Part shown: positions 26,558 to 32,768 of the stretch, piece after piece
How the letters are laid out: each line of letters opens with the position of its first letter
Position numbering within the stretch: position 1 is the first letter of the stretch
NCBI RefSeq assembly: GCF_048537545.1
Contig: NZ_CP183218.1
DNA from: Chania fonticola_B
GTDB lineage: Bacteria; Pseudomonadota; Gammaproteobacteria; Enterobacterales; Enterobacteriaceae
Direction: 5' to 3' (one strand)
DNA length: 64,000 bases
Notes under the pieces: model-generated
Database searches by the model: none
The model's input: only the letters and a program-made list of their open reading frames with translations
Told to the model about the DNA's origin: nothing
Translations under genes and position numbers: made by a program

Positions 26558-27439
26558 ATGAATAATAAAGTGACTTATTGTTTTAATAAAACATGTATAG
26601 AAATAGATATTGTACTTCTGTCTTCATCAAAACCACTACCTAAGAATGTTAAGTATAGTGTTAAATACAAACAAATCCTTTCATCCATTTCAGTTGTTGG
26701 ATTAGTTGAACCTATTGTAGTTTATCCTTCTAAGAGTAATGATGGACATTTCAATATCATTGATGGGCATTTAAGAGTGGAGGCTTTCAAAGAGTTTAAC
26801 ATATCTAAAATACCATGTTTAATTGCAACTTTTGAGGACACCTTCTCTTATAATAAAAGAACAGCCAGAATAAATGCCATTCATGAACATAAGATGATTT
26901 TAAGAGCCGTTGAATCAGGTGTTTCTATGGCAAGGTTAAGTGAAGCATTAGGAATTTCAGTTGATTCTATTCGAAGCAGGTTTAAGTTGTTAGATGGAAT
27001 TTGTCCAGAAGTAGTCACTTCCTTGTCCGAAAAAGATATACCCAGGACAGTATTCAATCTATTACGTAAAATGCAACCTCTTCGACAAATAGAAGTTGTT
27101 AATTCAATGATAAACCTTGGGGTTTATACATATAACTTTGCTTACTCAATGTTATCACAAACACCTGATGAGTTATTAATTAAGGACAAATCCAAGAACA
27201 AAAAAAGTGATCCAGGAAAAATTGAAGCAATTAGAAAATTACAAAGTGAGTTGTCTATGCTTGATACTCACAAAAAAGAACTTGAAGCAACTTATGCAGA
27301 AAACAACCTACAATTAGTTATTATTAAATCACATGTAGAGAAACTACTTTCCAATAACAAAGTAATGAATTGGTTATATGATAATGAACCAGATTATCTT
27401 AAGCAACTTAAGTACATTACGGGTTTGAAATCACTTTAA
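26558..27439 (+). CDS. ParB/RepB-like protein 2
   Basis: With the ATG at 26558, six bases after a strong TGGAGG site, the protein has 293 residues. An ATG at 26540 overlaps the previous stop but has no site of its own. It carries a diverged ParB N-terminal domain (SVVGLVEPIVVYPS, IIDGHLRVEAFKEF) and a helix-turn-helix (MARLSEALGISVDSIRSRFKLL). Its charged C-terminal half resembles the RepB C-terminal region used for partner contacts. It closes a tight three-gene operon with the recombinase and ParB-like protein 1. Confidence 0.8.
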   Translation: MNNKVTYCFNKTCIEIDIVLLSSSKPLPKNVKYSVKYKQILSSISVVGLVEPIVVYPSKSNDGHFNIIDGHLRVEAFKEFNISKIPCLIATFEDTFSYNKRTARINAIHEHKMILRAVESGVSMARLSEALGISVDSIRSRFKLLDGICPEVVTSLSEKDIPRTVFNLLRKMQPLRQIEVVNSMINLGVYTYNFAYSMLSQTPDELLIKDKSKNKKSDPGKIEAIRKLQSELSMLDTHKKELEATYAENNLQLVIIKSHVEKLLSNNKVMNWLYDNEPDYLKQLKYITGLKSL

Positions 27440-27600
27440 ATTTATTATCACAACCAACTAACTTTCTGTTATATCAAGATACCTATGTATGGTATTAGTT
27501 TTTCCAGTCTTTGAGTTTATAGTTATAAAAAACACTTATAGATTCATAATGAATAGATTTAAAGTTTGAGTAGTCATACTCACTACGTTCGTATGAACTA

Positions 27601-27657
27601 TAATTTACAATTCTTGTAGTAATTTACTTCGTAAATCACTAAAGCAATTGTAAATTA
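27601..27657. repeat. long AT-rich hairpin
   Basis: TAATTTACAATT (27601-27612) and AATTGTAAATTA (27646-27657) are perfect 12-bp arms. Inside them a second stem, ATTTAC-TTC-GTAAAT, forms the tip. ACTATAA and TTATAGT just outside extend the symmetry. Confidence 0.6.
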
Positions 27658-27788
27658 ATTTATTATAGTAAAGATTTAATATACTTAATAATATATTGAC
27701 GGGGTTTTCTTAGGACATTTCCATCCCCCCAAAGGAGGGAAGAAATAAATTTTGACGGTGGTATCTGTCGGATATTTTATGTAGTGAA

Positions 27789-27815
27789 TTTTGGACGGTT
27801 CTATATTGTATAAAT
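27789..27815 (+). repeat. 27-bp direct repeat, copy 1
   Basis: The unit contains GGACGGTTCTATATTGTA and matches 24 of 27 bases of the unit at 27934-27960. The spacing between copies is 145 bp. No function is known to me. Confidence 0.55.
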
Positions 27816-27933
27816 CGTTCAAGCGGAAGCGGGTTGCCCTGTTTCTCCCTATTACTGTTCTCTTGCAACGGTCGCGGTTTTAATCGCACTTCATGTTTCA
27901 GCTACATAAACAACTAAAACATGTGTCTTCAAA

Positions 27934-27960
27934 ATTTGGACGGATCTATATTGTACAAAT
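27934..27960 (+). repeat. 27-bp direct repeat, copy 2
   Basis: The unit contains GGACGGATCTATATTGTA and is the partner of 27789-27815. A 61-codon open frame overlaps it but has no ribosome binding site. Confidence 0.55.
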
Positions 27961-28153
27961 TTATTCAACTCCCTTTCGCATGGTCAGGTGTGAACCTGTA
28001 TGTCTATCAAGGAATTCATCTGCTCGGAATTCTTTATAGTGCCGCATTGCCGTTATCTCTGCTTCGTATCTATGAACGGGTTTCATCTGCACTTCGTACT
28101 GATTGAACTACTCATCTGCCACCTACTTTTCGATAGGATCAGGATTCAACTAT

Positions 28154-28195
28154 TATACCAAAGATAAATTATCACTTTAATTTATCTTTGGTATA
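28154..28195. repeat. 18-bp perfect inverted repeat
   Basis: TATACCAAAGATAAATTA (28154-28171) and its exact complement (28178-28195) are separated by six bases. The long AT-rich stem has no T-run after it. It could be a transcript end, a recombinase site or a binding site. Confidence 0.6.
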
Positions 28196-28685
28196 TCAAT
28201 CAGAGTTTTAAAATGTATTAGCTACACCTATAGTATAGCACATAAATTGAATTTGTTTCAAAAATAGCAAGGTTTATTTTATACTTATGTAGTATTTTCT
28301 TACTTATTCATACTATCTATTTAGTATATAAATATAAATGCACTATGAACTCCTTAATTATTAGACTATATCTATGAGTGCTCATCATAGTATAGCTTAT
28401 TAAATAAATTTGTTCCAAAACAGATGGTTATCTTCAAACCATTTCTAGTTTTTATTAATCACTTGGAAGACCTATCATTTTGGAAGTTGAGAACCATTAA
28501 AATGAGCGATTTTTCATCAATTTTGATTTACTAAAACAATCTTTATGATTTTGATCTGGCAGTGTGGTTTTGATCACCCCCCTAAAATCTTCCCTTCCCG
28601 CTTTTCAAATGATTTCTAACAGAACTATAGCAGCAACCCTATCCTACCTGTCGCTACTACCAGATTTAGTGTAGAGTTAAAAATC

Positions 28686-28774
28686 AGGAGTAACGGCTAC
28701 ACTGTTTATGTAGGCCGTTAATGGGTTAAAACATAAGTCATTGATTTTACAATCAATTTATCATTGGAGACATT
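28686..28774 (+). repeat. right half-site 1, upstream of rof copy 1
   Basis: These 89 bp begin AGGAGTAACGGCTACACTG and end at the ATGTTGATGA core. They are homologous to 29138-29226, with the same length to the core and a shared block CTACACTGTTT. The end provides a new ribosome binding site (TTGGAGAC) for rof. Confidence 0.65.
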
Positions 28775-29038
28775 ATGTTGATGAATGATGAGTACCAATC
28801 CATCAATTGCGATGACTATGAAAGCCTGGAACTCGCCTGTCAGCATAACTACATTCTGAAGCTTGAGTTACGCGACGGAGAGAAGTTTGAAGGCATTGCC
28901 ACCGAGCTGAAATTTACCAAGGGCGTTGAGTACCTGATTGTTGATCAATCTGGTAATGCCCTCAGCTTGCGTCTGGATCACATCCTCAGTTTCAGTCATC
29001 CGGAAATCGGTACCGTAGTCGTCAGCCTGTCAGACTGA
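28775..29038 (+). CDS. rof: Rho-binding antiterminator Rof, copy 1
   Basis: The 87-residue protein is Rof (YaeO), which binds Rho, blocks its RNA-binding surface and lowers Rho-dependent termination. Its key pattern CDDYESLELACQHNYILKLELRDGE is intact. It differs from copy 2 at 12 of 264 bases, counted by eye, and at two residues (QSGN here, QAGS there). The normal upstream partner yaeP is 18 kb away. The island supplies GGAGA seven bases before the ATG, so this copy is probably well translated. Its first ten bases are the attachment core. Confidence 0.93.
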   Translation: MLMNDEYQSINCDDYESLELACQHNYILKLELRDGEKFEGIATELKFTKGVEYLIVDQSGNALSLRLDHILSFSHPEIGTVVVSLSD

Positions 29039-29087
29039 TTTTGCGGTAACGCCATCTCGATACCCAAAAGTTTAAAACGGGTATACA

Positions 29088-29107
29088 GGGCAGCCTAATG
29101 GCTGCCC
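29088..29107 (+). terminator. terminator after rof copy 1
   Basis: GGGCAGCC-TAAT-GGCTGCCC is followed by CGTCATTT. Compared with copy 2, the flank has an extra piece of about 27 bp (near 29060-29085) with the inverted repeat ATACCC / GGGTAT. Confidence 0.7.
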
Positions 29108-29116
29108 TCGTCATTT

Positions 29117-29139
29117 ATGGCTTCAGGCTAGCGTATTAG
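29117..29139 (-). pseudogene. remnant of cytochrome c gene 3' end
   Basis: On the reverse strand this reads TAC-GCT-AGC-CTG-AAG-CCA-TAA, the last codons YASLKP of the cytochrome gene now at 29542, with changed third bases. The similarity stops at about 29137, where right half-site 2 begins. The rof copy 1 unit was therefore taken from a related chromosome together with its downstream flank. Confidence 0.75.
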
Positions 29140-29226
29140 GAGTGACAACTACACTGTTTTCATAGTCAATCAATGAGATATAAACGTAACACATTGATTT
29201 AATAGTTACTTATTTTAGTATTAATT
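29138..29226 (+). repeat. right half-site 2, upstream of rof copy 2
   Basis: These 89 bp begin AGGAGTGACAACTACACTG and end at the ATGTTGATGA core of copy 2. They are homologous to but clearly diverged from 28686-28774. The sequence before the ATG (TTAGTATTAATT) has no good ribosome binding site. Confidence 0.65.
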
Positions 29227-29490
29227 ATGTTGATGAATGATGAGTACCAATCCATCAATTGCGATGACTATGAAAGCCTGGAACTCGCCTGTCAGCATAA
29301 CTACATTCTGAAGCTAGAGTTACGCGACGGAGAGAAGTTCGAAGGCATTGCCACCGAGTTGAAATTTACCAAGGGCGTTGAGTACCTGATTGTCGATCAG
29401 GCCGGTAGCGCTCTCAGCTTGCGTCTGGATCACATCCTCAGTTTCAGTCATCCGGAAATCGGTACCGTGGTTGTCAGCCTGTCAGACTGA
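29227..29490 (+). CDS. rof: Rho-binding antiterminator Rof, copy 2 (probable native copy)
   Basis: This is a second intact 87-residue Rof. Downstream it runs into the native terminator and the full cytochrome c gene, so I take it as the resident copy. It has lost its normal position overlapping yaeP and has no clear ribosome binding site, so it may be poorly translated unless coupled to transcription from the half-site. The two non-identical copies make a collapsed or duplicated assembly unlikely. Rof acts in the cytoplasm on hexameric Rho. Confidence 0.93.
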   Translation: MLMNDEYQSINCDDYESLELACQHNYILKLELRDGEKFEGIATELKFTKGVEYLIVDQAGSALSLRLDHILSFSHPEIGTVVVSLSD

Positions 29491-29513
29491 TATAGCGGTA
29501 ACGCCATCTCCAC

Positions 29514-29535
29514 AGGGCAGCCCAAGGGCTGCCCT
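29514..29535 (+). terminator. terminator after rof copy 2
   Basis: AGGGCAGCCC-AA-GGGCTGCCCT followed by CGTCATTT. It lies between the convergent rof and cytochrome genes and may serve both. Confidence 0.8.
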
Positions 29536-29541
29536 CGTCAT

Positions 29542-29856
29542 TTAAGGCTTCAGGCTGGCGTAATAGGCCGCCAGGTCGGCAATATCCTCATCCGACAACC
29601 CCGAGACATAGGCCTTCATTACTTCCGCCTGCCCGCCAGAGCGCTCCCCTTTCTTGTAAGCCTGCAAAGAGTGCTCCAGATACATTTGATTCTGCCCGGC
29701 CAGGTTCGGGTACATAGGTACCGAAACCTTGCCTTCCGCGCCGTGGCAAGCCATGCAGCTGGCCGATTTATTCTTCCCTGCCGCCGCATCGCCCGCCGCC
29801 ATGGCGGAAAAACTCAGCACGCTTGCCATCACTACCATTACGCTCACCAATTTCAT
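29542..29856 (-). CDS. periplasmic c-type cytochrome (class I, c4/c553-like)
   Basis: With the start at 29856 (AGGAG upstream) this is a 104-residue protein with a Sec signal (cleavage after AMA, about residue 20) and one haem-binding motif CMACH. A methionine in a VPMYPNLAG segment is the likely second haem ligand. It would carry electrons in the periplasm; the partner is unknown. The longer frame to 29901 adds residues before the signal peptide and was rejected. It follows tilS on the same strand. Confidence 0.88.
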   Translation of the reverse strand: MKLVSVMVVMASVLSFSAMAAGDAAAGKNKSASCMACHGAEGKVSVPMYPNLAGQNQMYLEHSLQAYKKGERSGGQAEVMKAYVSGLSDEDIADLAAYYASLKP

Positions 29857-29866
29857 TGCCCACTCC

Positions 29867-31195
29867 TCACAGCAGATTGTTATTATTTTTTTTCCAGCCA
29901 AGCCGCCAAGCCGGTTGCCCCGCAGACGCTTGCCCTTCCTCAGTAATAAATACGCCCACGGCAGCGATTAACTGCTCATCATAATAGACCAATGGGATAC
30001 GTTCACGCTGCCACGGTGGAATAGCCAACTCTTGCCACAGTTTTTTGATCGGACGTGAACCGGCACGGCCAACAATCCGCACCCTGCCCTTGGCGGTAAA
30101 ACGCACGCTGACCGACTCATGCTCTAAAGGGGCGCGTATCTGGCATTCACCTTCGCCCACGTACAGAGTACCCAGTCCGTCTGGTAACGCCAGTGGGGCC
30201 TCATTAGGCCAGGGCAATTGTGCGCCGCTCAGATCAGACATCAGCGGTAGCAGATACAAGCGCTGGCGAAAACGGCGGATCTGGTAGTTCCCGAGTTGCA
30301 ACTGTGGTTCGGCATCTTCCCGGCTTAACGCCACTTCCTGCCATAGCCGATGCAAGCTATCTCGCGCAGGCATGGTGACGCCAAACAGCCCAATCCAGCG
30401 CCGTAGCAAAGCATAGCGCCTGGCCGCAGAACAGGTAGCCAATTCGGCGATAGCGAGCGAGTTTTCGCCATCCAGCAGTTGGGTCAATTGCTCGGCCAGC
30501 AGCTCATCCAGCAGTTGCTCCTGCTCGGCACATAATTCAGCGCTGCGGGCGGTGGCGGCAGCAAAATGCGGCCAACGTTGATTCACTATCGGCAGAACGT
30601 TCAGACGTAAGAAGTTGCGATCGAAGCGGGGATCCTGATTGCTGTCATCCTCGATCCACTGCAGTTGATGCTGGTGTGCGTAGGCTTCCAACTGCTGACG
30701 AGATATTCCCAACAGCGGGCGCAATAAGGGATTGTTACCCAAACGGGTTTGTGCCGCCATGGCAGACAACCCCGCAGGGCCGCTGCCCCGTTTTAAGGCC
30801 AGCAAGAAGGTTTCACATTGATCGTCAAGATGCTGCGCCGTCAGCAAAGCCTCGTCTACGGCCAACGTTTCTGCGAAAGCAGCGTAGCGGGCCGAACGGG
30901 CCGCGGCCTCGATACCTCCAGGCCGCCCCTCTAGCTGAACATGTTTTATCACCAGCGGTACCTGCCAGCGTTCGCATTGCTGCTGGCAATGTGCCACCCA
31001 ATCATCGGCAAAACGGCTCAGGCCATGGTGGACATGCACCGCGCGCAGGGCAATGTCCGGTTGCTGCTGGCGCAACAGCATCAGCATATGCAACAGCACG
31101 CTGGAATCCAGGCCGCCGCTGAACGCCAGCAGTAGTTGGCGCTCAGCCCCTAGATGGTCGGCAATCTGTGTCAGGAGGTGGTGGGTCTTCATCAA
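29867..31195 (-). CDS. tilS: tRNA(Ile)-lysidine synthetase
   Basis: TilS attaches lysine to C34 of tRNA-Ile(CAU), so that it reads AUA. The N-terminal PP-loop ATPase motif FSGGLDSSV (about 25-33) and the following HVHHGLS segment are intact, as is the C-terminal tRNA-recognition region. The 442 residues fit the enterobacterial enzyme. The frame begins with two ATG codons; either may be used. Next upstream in E. coli is yaeR, but here the cad-dtpD block intervenes. Confidence 0.96.
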   Translation of the reverse strand: MMKTHHLLTQIADHLGAERQLLLAFSGGLDSSVLLHMLMLLRQQQPDIALRAVHVHHGLSRFADDWVAHCQQQCERWQVPLVIKHVQLEGRPGGIEAAARSARYAAFAETLAVDEALLTAQHLDDQCETFLLALKRGSGPAGLSAMAAQTRLGNNPLLRPLLGISRQQLEAYAHQHQLQWIEDDSNQDPRFDRNFLRLNVLPIVNQRWPHFAAATARSAELCAEQEQLLDELLAEQLTQLLDGENSLAIAELATCSAARRYALLRRWIGLFGVTMPARDSLHRLWQEVALSREDAEPQLQLGNYQIRRFRQRLYLLPLMSDLSGAQLPWPNEAPLALPDGLGTLYVGEGECQIRAPLEHESVSVRFTAKGRVRIVGRAGSRPIKKLWQELAIPPWQRERIPLVYYDEQLIAAVGVFITEEGQASAGQPAWRLGWKKNNNNLL

Positions 31196-31248
31196 TTGAG
31201 CTTAGTGACATCTACATAGCTGCACGTTAACCAGCCCACCGCCATCAA

Positions 31249-32709
31249 TCAAGCATTAACCGCGCTATCATTGCGCCGGGTCATTCCCCACCACAGCCCC
31301 AGAGCCGCCAGCACCAAGGCGGCGCAGCCTGCGGCTCCCCAGCCTATCTGGGTGAAAACCTTGCCATAAGCTTCGATCATCGCATTACCCAGTTGGCTTT
31401 CGGTGGTCTGATTGGCAATCAGGCCCGCGAGATAATTAGCCACCGAGCCGGTCGCCAGCATATAAATACCGGTCAACACGCCGGTGACGCCAGGAATATC
31501 CAACCGGGTGATTTGGGCCATCGCCACCGGATCGATAAACAGTTCGGCAAATCCCATCACCGCCAGCCCGGCCACCATCATCCCCATCGAGGCCTGGCCA
31601 TGCAGTTCCCCCCAGCGCGCATTTAGCGCCATCAGCATAAAGCCCACCGCAATCAACAGCAGGCCAAAGGCAAACTTGCACCAAATGCGCACCGTCTGAG
31701 CGTTTCCCTGGCTGCTACGCATCAGCCAGGCCAGCAGTACGCCGCCCAGCATGACCGCAAAGGCGTTTACCGACTGGAACAGCGCAGTAGGTACCGACCA
31801 GGAGAACCATTGCCGGTCAACAAAGTGATCGATAAACAGGCTGATCGAACTGCCGCCCTGTTGGGCAAAGGCCCAAAACAGCGTCCCCAGCAGCATCAAG
31901 ATGATGATTTGCCATAACGCCCGCCGTTGTTCACCGCTCACCCGCCAGAGGATACGCATGACGATCACCACCGCAACGGCGCACACTACGCCAAGCAGAT
32001 AGCCGGCCCAGTTGTGAATAAACAACAGCGCGAAAAACAGCGGAGCACACAGCACCCCAGCCACCAGCCAGAACCAATGCGGCAAGCGTAGCGTGGTGGC
32101 CTGTATCAGCGGGATATTCACCCCGCGCGTATGCCGAAAATGTTTACTTCCCGACAGGAAGATCATCAGCCCGGCAAACATTCCTATTCCCGCCAGCGCA
32201 AAACCGACGTGCCAGCCATAACGTTCAGCGGCCAACCCACAGGCGATCGGAGCCAGGATAGAGCCAACGTTCCCCGCAGCGTACAGCAGAGAAAACCCGC
32301 CTTCCCGCCGTGGATCCTGCGCCTGATACAGCTCTCCCAGCAGGCAGCTGATATTGGATTTAAACAGGCCGTAGCCGCAGATGATTATGCCCAGCGCCAG
32401 GTAAAGAGAGTTGGCAGAGACCGAACCCAGCCCCAATACGATATGGCCCACGGTCATCAAGGCCGCCCCGGCAATCACCGAGACGCGGTTACCCAACAGG
32501 CGATCGGCCAGCAGGCCGCCCAGAATGGGGGTGACATAAACCAAAGAGGCATAAGCGCTGAAAAGGGTGATGGCGTGGCTATCGGAGTAGCCTAACTGGT
32601 GGGTCAGATAGAGGATCAGTAACGCGCGCATGCCGTAAAAACTAAAATACTCCCAGATTTGGATTGCAACGACATAGTAGATAGCGCGCGGCTGTGAGGG
32701 TGTTTTCAT
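31249..32709 (-). CDS. dtpD: proton-dependent di/tripeptide transporter, DtpD-like
   Basis: This 486-residue inner-membrane protein belongs to the POT/PTR family. It has the N-terminal signature YYVVAIQIWEYFSFYGMRAL (the ExxER-like region reads EYFSFYGMR) and GNVGSILAPIACG, with about 14 hydrophobic segments. It is closest to E. coli DtpD (YbgH). It lies 59 bp downstream of cadA on the same strand, so it may be expressed with the cad operon and bring in lysine-containing peptides; that link is inferred from position. Confidence 0.88.
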   Translation of the reverse strand: MKTPSQPRAIYYVVAIQIWEYFSFYGMRALLILYLTHQLGYSDSHAITLFSAYASLVYVTPILGGLLADRLLGNRVSVIAGAALMTVGHIVLGLGSVSANSLYLALGIIICGYGLFKSNISCLLGELYQAQDPRREGGFSLLYAAGNVGSILAPIACGLAAERYGWHVGFALAGIGMFAGLMIFLSGSKHFRHTRGVNIPLIQATTLRLPHWFWLVAGVLCAPLFFALLFIHNWAGYLLGVVCAVAVVIVMRILWRVSGEQRRALWQIIILMLLGTLFWAFAQQGGSSISLFIDHFVDRQWFSWSVPTALFQSVNAFAVMLGGVLLAWLMRSSQGNAQTVRIWCKFAFGLLLIAVGFMLMALNARWGELHGQASMGMMVAGLAVMGFAELFIDPVAMAQITRLDIPGVTGVLTGIYMLATGSVANYLAGLIANQTTESQLGNAMIEAYGKVFTQIGWGAAGCAALVLAALGLWWGMTRRNDSAVNA

Positions 32710-32733
32710 GGTGTACTCCCATCAGGATAAGCA

Positions 32734-32759
32734 AGGGGAAAGCGTCTGTGCTTTCCCCT
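32734..32759 (-). terminator. hairpin between cadA and dtpD
   Basis: AGGGGAAAGC and GCTTTCCCCT are perfect 10-bp arms with a six-base loop. There is no T-run, so it may only reduce read-through from cadA into dtpD. Confidence 0.6.
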
Positions 32760-32768
32760 GTGATGCCA

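Larger units (their letters stand above)
27440..28685. other. non-coding region with hairpins and repeats
   Basis: About 1.25 kb between the ParB-like operon and the right half-site, with no convincing gene. It contains a long hairpin (27601-27657), a near-perfect 27-bp direct repeat (27789 and 27934) and an 18-bp perfect hairpin (28154-28195). The rest is very AT-rich. It may hold a partition or recombination site, or an untranslated RNA. Confidence 0.5.
10692..28784. mobile_element. genomic island integrated at the yaeP/rof overlap
   Basis: The island runs from the ATGTTGATGA core at the end of yaeP (10692-10701) to the same core at the start of the first rof copy (28775-28784). A further core at 29227 gives an outer limit. 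The DNA inside is visibly AT-rich with A/T-ending codons, unlike the GC-richer host genes on both sides. It carries a large serine integrase next to the left core, phage-type regulators, two more serine recombinases, ParB-like proteins and cargo. I see no capsid, tail, replication or conjugation genes, so it is not a complete prophage or ICE. Confidence 0.85.

Noticed and set aside
27921..28106. 61-codon frame over the second 27-bp repeat
   Set aside because: No ribosome binding site, and it overlaps a non-coding repeat.
27440..28700. CRISPR array
   Set aside because: There are only two related 27-bp repeats 145 bp apart with no regular spacers, and no cas genes in the window.
10692..28784. 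Complete prophage or conjugative element
   Set aside because: Phage-type regulators and an integrase are present, but I find no capsid, terminase, tail, replication, relaxase or type IV secretion genes.
28775..29490. The two rof copies as an assembly artefact
   Set aside because: They differ at 12 of 264 bases and have different flanks, so they are real separate copies.
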